Shown here piece by piece: positions 54,407 through 64,000 of a DNA stretch of 64,000 nt (positions are counted from its first letter, which is position 1; every line of letters begins with the position of its first letter). The DNA comes from Macrosoma leucophasiata. Taxonomy: Eukaryota > Arthropoda > Insecta > Lepidoptera > Hedylidae. The notes beneath the pieces were generated by a model that searched no databases, was not told the DNA's origin, and saw nothing but the letters and a program-made list of their open reading frames with translations. Location of the stretch: positions 10,144,001 to 10,208,000 of the forward strand of contig JAWQUS010000019.1 in assembly GCA_036365455.1 (NCBI GenBank), in the 5' to 3' direction. The translations under genes were made by a program, and so were the position numbers.

Positions 54407-55702
54407 CGAGCGTGGATCCAAAAGCCGTGGCCTAAACTATAAGGAGATAAAATATCTTTTTAAATTTACCGTCATTTGTTAGTGTGTCTCATATTAATTT
54501 ATTGTGCGCAGTTTCATTCCGATACTGCACAATATAAATTTTCTGTGATTATTTGTTTGAAGCATTCTGACGCGATTTTCAATAATGGAGAAAATTGAAC
54601 ATCGTGCAGTCATTAAGTACCTCAATAAAAAAGGCCTGTCACCAAAAGACATCCATCAAGATATGGTGGGCACTTTGGGGGAGTCTGCTCCATCGTATTC
54701 CAGTGTCAAGAAGCGGGTAGCTGAGTTTAAGCGCGGTCGTGAGAGCATTGAAGATGATCCTAGGAGTGGACGGCCTATAACCTCTACTACGAAAGAAAAC
54801 ATCGATAAAATTTGTGATCTCGTACTGGGTGATCGACGTTTGACCATTGGGAAGATAGCTGAGACAACAGACATTAGTTATGGCCGGGTGCAACACATAA
54901 TAACGAAAGAATTGGGATTCCATAAGGTTTCTGCTCGCTGGGTCCCGAGGTTGCTTTCAGCTGAACAAAAACGAGTTCGATTCACAATTTCGCGAGACTG
55001 TTTGGAACTTTTTGAGACTGATCCCGAGGACTTTTTGTCTAGATTTGTTACCATGGATGAAAGCTGGGTTCACCATCATATTCCTGAATCAAAGCAACAA
55101 TCCAAACAGTGGAAAAGATCTGACTCACCTACGCCGAAAAAGGCTAAAGTCGTTTTGTCGACTAACAAAGTCATGGCTTCTGTTTTTTGGGATGCGAAGG
55201 GCATTATTTTTGTAGATTATTTACCGAAAGGTCAAACTATTAATTCTAGTTATTATTGTAACCTTTTACGAAGACTCCGAGAAGAAATAAAAGAAAAAAG
55301 GCCGGGAATGTTGCGTAAGAAAGTTTTGTTCCATCAAGACAATGCACGTGTTCACACTTCGGTTGAAACAATGTCTGTAATCCATGATTGTGGCTACGAA
55401 TTGCTGCCCCACCCACCTTATTCGCCGGATTTAGCCCCCTCAGATTATCATTTATTTCCAAATTTAAAAAAACATTTGGGTGGCTCGAAATTTTTGACCA
55501 AAGATGAGGTGATAGTCGCAGTAAACGAGTATTTCGCCGACCTTCCGGAATCTTTTTTTTTTCGAGGGGATAAACAAGTTGCAGTTCAGGTGGAAGAAGT
55601 GTGTTGAGCTAGATGGAGACTATGTCGAAAAATAAAAATAAATTTAGATCCACTTTTCTTACATTTTCTTGGTCGGGCTTCGAACTTTTGGATCCGCCCT
55701 CG
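54407..55702 (+). mobile_element. mariner transposon, near-complete
   Basis: A 1296-bp element flanked by TA on both sides (54405-54406 and 55703-55704), the mariner target duplication. The termini are inverted repeats: both ends read CGAG, then GGATCCAAAAG about six bases in, with mismatches elsewhere. It lies between the REE1-like gene and the MADF gene and carries one transposase frame. Confidence 0.92.
54585..55607 (+). CDS. mariner transposase, catalytic core intact, C-terminus frameshifted
   Basis: A 340-codon frame. An N-terminal helix-turn-helix DNA-binding region covers about residues 1-112, followed by the linker motif WVPRLL (119-124). The catalytic triad is D158 (VTMDESW), D252 (HQDNARVH) and D287 ([13 protein letters not shown]); 34 residues between the last two fit the mariner D,D34D signature. 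After the T-run near 55552 the frame drifts to an atypical end (VAVQVEEVC). The family-like ending ([14 protein letters not shown]) is in another frame and stops at 55633-55635. So one indel removes the last ~18 family residues while the catalytic domain stays open. It was probably active recently and may now be inactive. Confidence 0.9.
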   Translation: MEKIEHRAVIKYLNKKGLSPKDIHQDMVGTLGESAPSYSSVKKRVAEFKRGRESIEDDPRSGRPITSTTKENIDKICDLVLGDRRLTIGKIAETTDISYGRVQHIITKELGFHKVSARWVPRLLSAEQKRVRFTISRDCLELFETDPEDFLSRFVTMDESWVHHHIPESKQQSKQWKRSDSPTPKKAKVVLSTNKVMASVFWDAKGIIFVDYLPKGQTINSSYYCNLLRRLREEIKEKRPGMLRKKVLFHQDNARVHTSVETMSVIHDCGYELLPHPPYSPDLAPSDYHLFPNLKKHLGGSKFLTKDEVIVAVNEYFADLPESFFFRGDKQVAVQVEEVC

Positions 55703-55810
55703 TATATAGAGAATTTTTTTTTATATAGATAGAGCTGACTTTAAGAAAGAACATAGGCTACTTAGTTATTTATAAAACGACACCCACGCGGGCGAAGCCG
55801 CGGTTAGTCT

Positions 55811-56700
55811 ACTATAAATATAGTAATTAACAAAAACATACAACCAAAAACGTTTTTAAAAAATTTAAGTAATTTTTGAAAATAATTAATAAAGTTAAGA
55901 ATGAATGAAGAAATAACACATGACCTTTCAACAATTATTAGAATTATATATAATTTCAACTTAAAATAATAATCACACGTTTATGACGATTTAGTATAAT
56001 TTAAAGATTTTTTGATCATCATACTATGAAATCACTTCAATTATCTCACAATTTTATAAAATCTTAACTTAGAAATGAGAACAGGAACTGTCGATGTAAA
56101 ATTTTGGAATTTAAACGCAACCATCATGCATCAATATACTCATGAGAAAAACAAATGGTTGAAAACGTAGTAAGATATCCATTATTATACACACATTTAC
56201 ATACGTAGATTGCTTGACATATATACAATTATTGTAGAAATTAAATTTGCGGATTTTCTCGCGTATACAACACTCCCAAACTTCTTCATTTTTAATTTCT
56301 ACAATGTATGAAGCTCGCGAAAACCTACGAAAACGTTATATATACAATTAATTACATAATTACAGTTAAATACAAATAATAAAATAGGCTATTATATACT
56401 ATTATTATTCTCTACAGCGACTCCTTCCTTTCATAGTACATACCTACACTTAAGAGACATTACTTTTGAATGTATCAATGACTCAATCAATCAGCTACAA
56501 GCTAGCGAAACATATTGATGTAAATTCGAAATATGTAATAATGAAAACATAAAAGGAATAGAATTCAAGTAAACCAGTGTCCCACAATCCGGTTTGTGGC
56601 TTCAAGACCTAATTAAATACTGTTTTAATCAATGTAATGATTAACGAAAAACTCACATTCGTCTTTTTTCAAACGTAATATTTATTTCTTTTTATGTACA
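55811..56700. other. Intergenic, no gene seen
   Basis: AT-rich. 56220-56340 contains an imperfect inverted pair (acaattattgtagaaatt / aatttctacaatgta). Confidence 0.45.
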
Positions 56701-56764
56701 TAATTGGAAGTGAGTCCCAAAACACAGAATAAAATATTTATTGGCAAATTATTGATTGTTACTA

Positions 56765-56998
56765 AAATCACTTGAGTCACACCGCGGACACTCCGCCAAA
56801 ATTCCATACAAACGCTTAATTTGGTCTCTATTACACAGACATCAATCAGTGACGTGTATTTACACGTGTACCAGCGCGTAGAGAACACCAACCGTCGCCC
56901 ATAAGAGGGGAGGAGGTTGAGTGAGGCGGGGAAATCGGGCGGGACGTGGAAGTGTCCATTCTATTCGTAGTATTATAACATATTCTCTGCTTGTGTGA
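56765..56998 (-). mobile_element. MITE-2 copy
   Basis: Fullest copy, in reverse orientation (caccgcggacactccgcc ... ttctctgc). Confidence 0.72.
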
Positions 56999-56999
56999 A

Positions 57000-57185
57000 G
57001 ACTGACCTACTTCGACCAAATAGGGCGAGTACTGTCTGAGAGTGGTCAAGGGTCTTAATAATCGGCGTGCATGTATGAAGCGGGTGATGAATGTAAAAGA
57101 AGCACGGGAGGTGTGTCAGGACCGAGATATCTGTTGCTCCACACTCTGCCTACCCCGTAAGGGACTTTGCGTGAAGATACATATT
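57000..57185 (+). mobile_element. RTE-like LINE 3' fragment
   Basis: Diverged copy of the same tail (gaccaaatagggcgagt ... ggcgtgaagatacat is recognisable), abutting a G/C-rich MITE. Confidence 0.65.
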
Positions 57186-57374
57186 TGATTGAAATTACTG
57201 ATAACAAGTGATTAATTTTCCTTTCATACCATACACATTTAAAGATATATGTTTATAACTTCCAATTTTGCCAACTTGAAAAATAAACAAAATATAATAA
57301 ACCCCTCATAAAGACAAAAATCAAGAAAAACAAAACACAATACGCGAACCAAAATAAAATTTCGATATTTTTCT

Positions 57375-57380
57375 TTTATT
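57375..57380 (-). terminator. Poly(A) signal of the MADF-BESS gene
   Basis: TTTATT on the plus strand (AATAAA on the coding strand), about 150 bases beyond the stop codon. Confidence 0.5.
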
Positions 57381-57527
57381 TGCATAATGCCAGAACAAAG
57401 TTTTTATATCCAAAGTTCCATCATCACAATGGATGTCAAATCAAAGGGGTATTAAACCCAATACCATATCTTAGACACAAAACATCTTAGATATATAGTT
57501 TTAACCCTGTACGCTTAGTGGTGGCGT

Positions 57528-60500
57528 TCAAGCTCCATTCTGTTCCGTATAGTCCATGGGTTCGGTTTTCACTGATATCTGCACGTTTTGAGAGACCGGA
57601 GCTATTTTAGATCTTTCCAAGTTGTACATCTGCAATACAAAATAGTTTTTTTTAAGTTGGTTTATATAACAAACTACTATGCTTATATATCTTTGTCGCG
57701 AATAATCATAGTTGACATTGGTGGTAAATTAACAAATATCCTATCTATATACAATGTGTAACAGAATTAAATCGATAACTGAATCGATTTCAGGTGTTTT
57801 TAATATAGGTAAAAATAAGTCCCAAAATTAATTACAATTAAAGAAATAATGGTCACCCATTTGGCGAACAGTCAATACAAACGAAAATGACACTAACATC
57901 TATATATACAAATAAGTAAAATTGGAGTGTCTGTTTGTATGTATGTATGTATCTTCACGCCAGGTCCCTAACGGGGTAGGCAGAGAGTGTAGAGCGCCAG
58001 ATATCCCGTGTCTGTTTGTAATATAAAAATAACCGCTTTTTACTAAATGCTTAATTTTGTATACACGGTACATATACCAAAACAACATTTTTTTCAATTT
58101 TTGTCTGTCTATTTGTTCCTGCTAATCTCGGGAACGGATGGACCGATTTTGACGGGACTTTCACTGGCAGATAGCTGATGTAATAAGGAGTAACTGAGGC
58201 TACATTTATACTAGCTGCGCCCACGACTTCGTCTGGGTAGATACTGATCAATCATAAATTCTCAAGCGGAGGAAGTCGCGGGCACAGCTAGTAAATAATA
58301 ATTTAGGAAATAAAATCGTGAAAATGAAGCTTATTACTAGCGAATGTGAAATAGAGGTGCACAGGATACGCAACATCACATTGCGACAGTGTGGTTGCGT
58401 GAGTAGGTTTGTGTTCTATGTGCAGCCGTAGGTAGAGGTAATGTAAGTTTGCGTAGGGTGTGCATACTATTAGTAAAAATTGAGGAAATCTTATTTCTAA
58501 AATGAAAAATATTAACCCTCTTATTAGTGGTTAGCACCAATTAGTGGTCCAGTTATTTGTCTCTGTTGTTTTGTTGGAACACAATAGTGGTAGAGCTAAA
58601 GTGACGGAGCTCGCGGGCGGAGGCACCACCGCATTACCTGATATACTTGCCGCTAAATGGTAGTGTTCAGCACTATCGTGGTCAGGTGGTAATGTACGAC
58701 CCTGTATATTTCCAGCACAGAGGCATAACAACTTAGGCCTCAGGAGTGGTAAGGCATCTGCATTTCGACCTTGGTCTTTGTGTGGCTGTCTATAGGCTGC
58801 AGTCATCACTTAACATCAATATGAACTGCATGCTTGTTTGCCACTTCCATTACAAAAAAAAATGTTCGGCTTGTGACGCATGGTTTCTTTAAAATAAAAT
58901 AAACAGACTTTACAGACGAGTCAACGAATTTTATTTTTGTTGTTTTATTCATGCTGAATAGAGCTGCGTAAATACTTACCCCCTTATTCATAAACGTATT
59001 TTAGCTAAAGTGTTGCTAATCTCTCCTTTGCCTTTTTCTATCCTGCATGAATAAGGGGGTAAATATATAAATCTGTAATTTCAGTACATGTATAATGATT
59101 ACAACTCAATTTTACAACGGGTCGGACAGAGTGTTTTATAACCGTTAACGTAACTTCACGTAACTTCACGCCTGTAATCCCCGAAGGGGTAGGCAGAGGT
59201 AAATGCATGCATTCAAGCATACATGCAAACACCCACGATTCGCCGGTTACGTTTTGGCCCATGTAACAGGTGGCGAGCCTGTTGACATCTCCGGGCACAT
59301 TACCAAACTTGAGGTACTGGGAAATTTCCAGAAAATGGAAAAATCCCAATAGAACCAGAGATAAAGGCTTTTTCACCATTATCTCTGATAACCCCCTACC
59401 CGGGAATCGAACCCAGAATCTCAGCGTAGTAGTAGTGGCCTGCTACCACTAGGCTACCGAGGCAGTTTTTAACCGTTACACGTTGTATATATAAAAAGTC
59501 CATCGCGGACAAACACCGCCACATAATTTATGAATATTAAGAGATTATACTCTGTGGTTATTACCTTCATAAAGAGAGGTGTGGAGAGTTGAGCGACGCT
59601 GGTGGCTTTACTGAGCGACTCGTCCATTTCCGACGCGAACGTCACATCGACGGGCGGCACCTTCATCTTGGGATAACGTTTCCGAGATAAGTGCTCTTCT
59701 TCGGAATCAGACGGCGGTGGTCGGATCTAAAAATAAATAAAACAACTTACGAATTGACCAAGACTGACCTACCATGACCAAATAGGTCGAGTTCTGTCTG
59801 ATGGTGGGGTCAAAAGTCTTAGGAATCGGCGTGCATATATGAATAGAATGATGAAGGTAGATGAGTCACGGGGGGTGTGTCAGGACCGGGCTATCTGGCG
59901 CTCCACTCTCTGCCTACCCCGTTAGAGACCTGGCGTGAAGATATATACAAACACAAACTCAAACACAAAAATTCGTTTAATCACTTGGAAATAATAGAAT
60001 TTGCTTGTGATAGGTCAAATTAGAAATATAAAATTAAAGCGAATAACAATTGATACTGAGTTGATTAATATGTCAAGGTTAACAAAATAAAATAAATAAT
60101 GGTCCAAAACACTAAATAATAAAAATAGGTATCAACAGAATGTTCCAAAACACTAAATAATAAAAATAGGTATCAACAGAATGTTCCAAAACACTAAATA
60201 ATAAAAATAGGTATCAACAGAATGTTCCATACTCTCTTTTACAAACGGCAAGAAAAGACTAAACAAAAAAATATGGGACATTCTTTGTCATTCACACACA
60301 ATAACTTACGGTGGAATTTACTAATATTCTTAGATGATTTCACTACTGTATTCCCTGAAGAGATACGTCAAGTCCTTTAGGGGGTAGGCAGAGAGTGTTA
60401 AGCGCAAGATATCCCGGTCCTGACAAACTTCCCGTGCCTCATCTACATTCATCATTCTCTTCATACATGCACGCCGATTCCTAAGACTTCTGACCCACCA

Positions 60501-63500
60501 TCAGACTGTACTCGACCTATTTGGTCATGGTAGGTCAGTCTTGGTCTTCCTGGGCCTCTGCAACCATCCACATTCGCATTGTATATCTGTTTAGTCATTC
60601 GCTCATTCGACATTCTTTCTATATGCCCTAACCTAATTTTTTTTTTCTGCTGTCATCACTTAACATCAACGTGAACTGCATGCTTGTTTGCCACTTCTAT
60701 TACGTAAAGAAAGCTTTATGTATGGTTGTAGCTTTATGGTGGAGGGACATAGAATGACTCTTTTTCTTTTCTTTTTACTCCTTGTTATCAGTTTGTAAAG
60801 GGGAAATGAGACATTCTACTGATATACTTTTTACATTAGTTTATTACATTTAGTTTTATCTTAGTCATATTCTTGACTTTACATATATTTTTTATCTTGT
60901 TTGACATGTATATATCAATTGTTATTCACTTTAATTTATTTTGTTTGTTTTTGACGTGTCATAAGAGGTGCCTGTCACCCTAAATGAATAAATGAGTTTC
61001 TGATTCTGATTCTGGTTAGTAAGAATTAATAGTGTCTTCATATTAAAAAAATTAAAAAGACCTATTTACCTTCCTTGGACGTCCAGGCCCTCTCCGTTTG
61101 GGCGGCATTGGTAAAGGCGACGGTGACCGAGGCTGGGGATAAACAATAATTACTTATTATGTACTAGCTGACCCAGCAAACTTCGTATTGCCTCAGAATG
61201 AAAGAACGTGTCAACGGTACGGATTATTTGTATGGGAAAATAAAATTGTGCTTTTTACTGTTTCCCTTCAATTTCTTCATATTTTCTTACCTTTTAAACC
61301 TTCCCTGTACTTCCAAAAATCATTCAAATCCAAAATCAGCCAAATGGGTCCAGCCTTTCTAAGTTTTAGCGAGACTAACGAACAGCAATTGATTTTTATA
61401 TATACAAATATTCTAAAATAATATTTCTTACTGGTGGTAGAGCTCCAGTGACAGTGCTCGAGGGCGTAGGCATCACCACATTATCTAATCAATCTGCCGC
61501 CAAATAGTAGTATTATATAGTGTTCAGCACTATCGTGTTCCTGTTAGATGGTAATGTATGGCCCGTAATAACTATCACAGAGACAGAATAAAATTACTAA
61601 GGTCTCGGGAATGGCAACGCATCTGGATTATAAACTCTGGTGTTTGTGTATATTTCTATAGGCTGCAATGATTACTTAACATCAATGTGAACTGCATGCT
61701 TGTTTGCCACCTTCATTAAATTTAAAAACCTTCATTAATTAAAAAAAGGCTTCATGAGACATCGCATGTAAATTTTTGTTAGGATGTCTATAGCAATCAT
61801 TACTTAACATCCATACTTAACATCCATATGAATTGAATGCTTGTTTGCGGCAGTGCCGGATTAGCCATATAGCAGGAGTAGCAAATGCTACGGGCCCCGC
61901 GCCATTGGGGGCCCCGTGACTGTGCCCAAAAAAAAAACACAAATATTTAATACACCTTAGCTATTCTCAAAGGGAGCGTAGACCACTAATTATATAGGTA
62001 CCTATATTATTATGTTGCAAGTTGGCGATACCACAATACTTACAGGGGGAATCCCCTAAATTTGTTTTCGATTCCTTTTCGTAAATGTTGTTTTATTCAC
62101 ATCCTAAATTTCAGTAGGCAATGTAACTCTAGGGCCCCATGGTCACATTTGCTACGGGCCCCGCACCGGCTTTATCCGGCACTGGTTTGCGGGGTGATCC
62201 CGCGGATCAATGTACGAAGAAAAAAAAAGTAAAACAACACATACCCGTCGTTTCCTAATAGGTCTACTACCATCAGCGGACCGCGTAGTCATAGACAGTC
62301 TAGATTCACGTGCTTTTGAATCCATACTCTCCTCTTCTTTTGCAAGTATACCACTCATTTTGTTCTTAAAAAAGCTGTCTTCCGCCATCTTTAGCGCTTC
62401 AAAACACTTGTGCCCTTGTAAAGCGTATCTAATTATTTTTAGGACTTCAATCCGGCAGAGCAATCTTGTATCATCGTCCATTTTCTTGAATAGAGGAATA
62501 AGGGAGTTCATGAAAAGTTTGTCGTCATCAAAGTGGTCGTCAGGGAGGATGGAGTTGGCATCTATTTTGATTTCTAAAGAATTCTTCTTATCATCTATTG
62601 TCGCTTGGCTGCATTTGTCTTGTGTCTGTTTTTCTGGCGGGTCCGGCTTCGTTTTGAGGTCTAGAGGCTTATCTGTGATCTCGTGTTTGATTCGTGGCAA
62701 GTCTTCCGGGGGCGGATGCTGGGGTGAGTTGGAGACTTCGGAGAATGATTCGTATTTGTCTTGGGAGTATCTTGGTTTTCTGGAAATAAAGAGATGTTAC
62801 GGTCCGATTATTTAAGCTACAGAAACATATACTATTAAGTTATGTTAGGTAGATTTCCTAAGGATTCGAGGAATCTATAATCGCAGGAAGAACAATTACG
62901 TCACATTGTAATGCCCTATCAGACACAGACGCCGCTACAAGCCACAATTACTAAACTCACGCTTGTAGACTGCCGGGTAGGAGGCGTGGCAAAATGAGTA
63001 AATCAGCCTTATAACACCTTTACGCTAAGTACTTTCACCGTCACTCCTTGAGTCATAGAATATGAATGTTGAACCATCCTGTGTCGCTGGTGCTAAATTA
63101 AGATCTAAATCGACTAAATGACAAATCGATTCATCAGCATCGTCAGCAGGAAAATATGTGTTTGCAATACTAGTCGACTTCAAATAGTTAGAGAGTAAAG
63201 AACCTGTTTTCTCTTTTTGGGGAGGAGTTCAAGTTTAAAAAGCTAGATCGAGGACAATGATGACATAATACTCACTTATTCTGAAGAGCTCGCAGCAAGA
63301 ATGACATCTGTTTGTGGTACTGATGGCGGCGGCTGCCATTAGGGGACTATTTTGCTGCCGATACGCCTTGGTGAACGAGTCCTCATACAGATAATGCCCA
63401 AGCAAACACTCTAGGACTCCCGCTAGTGTCCTACCAAAAAGAGTGGCGTGACGAGAAACGCAGCCACACTACGTCTTTGCATATATTACAAGCGGTCACC

Positions 63501-63771
63501 GAAGGCAGGAAGAAGGGAAAAATAGTCACGTAGTAGGGGTACGTTCCCTAAGAATGAACCTGTTTTCTTTTTTGGAGAGGAATTCGTTCAAAAGATAGAT
63601 GACATAATACTCACTTATTCTGAAGAGCTCGTAGCAAGAATGACATCTGTTTGTGGTACTGATGGCGGCGGCTGCCAGTGGGGTACTGATCCGGCGTCGC
63701 GCACTTGCCCTGACGATACGCCTTGGTGAACGAGTCGCGGATGGAACGCCATCGCTTTTGCACCTCCTTAC
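57528..63771 (-). CDS. MADF-BESS protein with AT-hook, 5' partial
   Basis: Visible exons in transcript order: 63771-63615, 62779-62245, 61132-61070, 59726-59565, 57629-57528, joining in phase to 339 residues plus stop. Exon 1 here is the second half of a MADF domain (KEVQKRWRSIRDSFTKAY ... YHKQMSFLLRALQ); the first half lies beyond the window. The long exon carries a BESS-like motif (DDDKLFMNSLIPLFKKM). A 63-base exon encodes an AT-hook (KRRGPGRPRK). The last exon ends in SVKTEPMDYTEQNGA. IKHE and VKTE both fit the SUMO consensus. MADF-BESS proteins are insect DNA-binding transcription factors that oligomerise through BESS, so a nuclear sequence-specific regulator is expected. A damaged duplicate of the MADF exon lies in the next intron, and a mariner begins 55 bases upstream of the first visible exon. 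Confidence 0.85.
57940..58007 (-). mobile_element. Short LINE tail insertion with 13-bp duplication
   Basis: 68 bp of the RTE-like 3' end with a (tgta)n tail, flanked by GTGTCTGTTTGTA at 57927-57939 and 58008-58020. This is a severely 5'-truncated target-primed insertion inside a 'tactagctg' repeat. Confidence 0.85.
58535..59060 (+). repeat. Composite repeat, copy 2 (inverted)
   Basis: Inverse copy of 39902-40420, with the same nested SINE position and the same outer ends. Confidence 0.85.
58575..58862 (+). repeat. SINE-A inside a composite repeat
   Basis: Carries the 'agctaaagtgacgg' head variant also seen, inverted, at 40085-40369. Both sit inside the same longer repeat. Confidence 0.85.
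59148..59469 (-). repeat. tRNA-derived SINE-B with 9-bp target duplication
   Basis: Head at the right: 'ctgcctcggtagcctagtgg' (A-box-like) and GGGTTCGATTCCCGGG (B-box), body ending in 'ggggattacaggcgtgaag'. TAACCGTTA flanks it at 59139-59147 and 59470-59478. Confidence 0.88.
59757..59950 (+). mobile_element. RTE-like LINE 3' fragment
   Basis: Close to the 3' part of the 1474-2168 element (cctaccatgaccaaatagg ... ggcgtgaagatatata). It lies in the MADF gene intron, antisense. Confidence 0.75.
60104..60226. repeat. Three tandem 41-bp units
   Basis: Three apparently identical copies of a unit beginning 'ccaaaacactaaataataaa'. In a MADF gene intron. Confidence 0.95.
60358..60640 (-). mobile_element. 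RTE-like LINE 3' fragment
   Basis: Reverse complement of the same 3' segment, longer than the 59757 copy, sense with respect to the MADF gene. Confidence 0.75.
61430..61725 (+). repeat. SINE-A, diverged full-length
   Basis: The 'taataactatcacagagac' subfamily, with a tail fragment repeated at 61795-61855. A tail fragment also lies at 60650-60715. Confidence 0.7.
62780..63199. other. MADF intron, no further exon seen
   Basis: No repeat recognised. It ends where the duplicated exon segment begins. Confidence 0.45.
63200..63382 (-). pseudogene. Decayed duplicate of the MADF exon
   Basis: This segment is a close copy of 63557-63739, which contains the 3' part of the MADF exon, its donor and flanking intron. 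The copy keeps the GTGAGT donor and the sequence behind DSFTKAYRQ. A replacement/deletion of about 16 bases then shifts the frame, so the motif around YHKQMSFLL is lost, and the acceptor half was not duplicated. It lies in the intron between the real MADF exon and the BESS exon. Confidence 0.75.
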
Positions 63772-63826
63772 CTGTAAAGGAATGATTGGCATTATTTATG
63801 TAGTTCGAAGATGCTTTGGGTTTATA

Positions 63827-64000
63827 CGAGGTTGAATCCAAAAGTTCGTGGCCCAAACTACAAGGAGACATGACATCTTTTTTAATTTACCGTCATTTGT
63901 TAGTATGTCTTCTATTGATTTATTGTGCGCAGTTTCATTCCGATACTGCACAATATAAATTTTCTGTGATTATTTGTTTGAAGCATTCTGACGCGATTTT
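63827..64000 (+). mobile_element. Second mariner copy, cut by window edge
   Basis: It begins after TA at 63825-63826 with CGAGGTTGAATCCAAAAG and then follows the 5' untranslated part of the 54407 element closely to the last base of the window. It is in the same family and orientation, inside an intron of the MADF-BESS gene and antisense to it. Confidence 0.85.

Noticed and set aside
54639..54923. Minus-strand frames over the mariner
   Set aside because: Antisense shadows of the transposase.
1..64000. CRISPR arrays, rRNA genes, bacterial operons
   Set aside because: None present; the sequence is plainly eukaryotic nuclear DNA.

Overview
The window reads as nuclear DNA of an insect, most likely a lepidopteran (moth or butterfly). 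Genes have many short exons with GT-AG splice sites, the intergenic and intronic DNA is AT-rich, and about half the sequence is interspersed repeats: SINEs, RTE-like and jockey/CR1-like LINEs, mariner, hAT-like and foldback MITEs, and the 'tactagctgcgcc...gacttcgt' family that I associate with Lepidoptera. No species can be named.

Layout. 1-10.4 kb holds no confident gene, only nested mobile DNA and a minisatellite. 10.4-12.2 kb (minus) is the large first coding exon of a Ser/Pro-rich protein with a possible CEP170-like motif. 13.6-36.9 kb (plus) is a complete 11-exon gene for the WDR43/Utp5 homologue; its introns have been expanded by two LINEs, a 1.5 kb terminal-inverted-repeat element, many SINEs and a minisatellite. 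37.6-38.5 kb (plus) may be a two-exon gene for a 75-residue protein. 39.6-47.6 kb (minus) is a complete 8-exon fibrillarin gene. 49.5-50.8 kb (plus) is a three-exon gene of the DUF1349/REE1 type. 54.4-55.7 kb is a nearly intact mariner. 57.5-63.8 kb (minus) is a MADF-BESS protein gene, lacking its 5' end, and a second mariner copy runs off the right edge.

How they fit together. WDR43 (small-subunit processome, tUTP subcomplex) and fibrillarin (box C/D snoRNP 2'-O-methyltransferase) are convergent neighbours, and both act in nucleolar pre-rRNA processing. The main discovery is in the fibrillarin introns. Introns 2, 4, 5, 6 and 7 each contain a sense-strand sequence with box C and box D at snoRNA spacing. 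They form two paralogous groups. The intron 6/7 pair carries the same antisense element to a conserved 28S rRNA segment, and the intron 2/4 pair shares an antisense element to a conserved 18S segment. The intron 5 copy has C, D', C' and D boxes and a perfect 7-bp terminal stem. Fibrillarin thus appears to host guide RNAs that its own protein would use.

Exon boundaries come from reading splice sites and keeping phase. rRNA complementarity and family identities rest on remembered conserved sequences, not on database searches.
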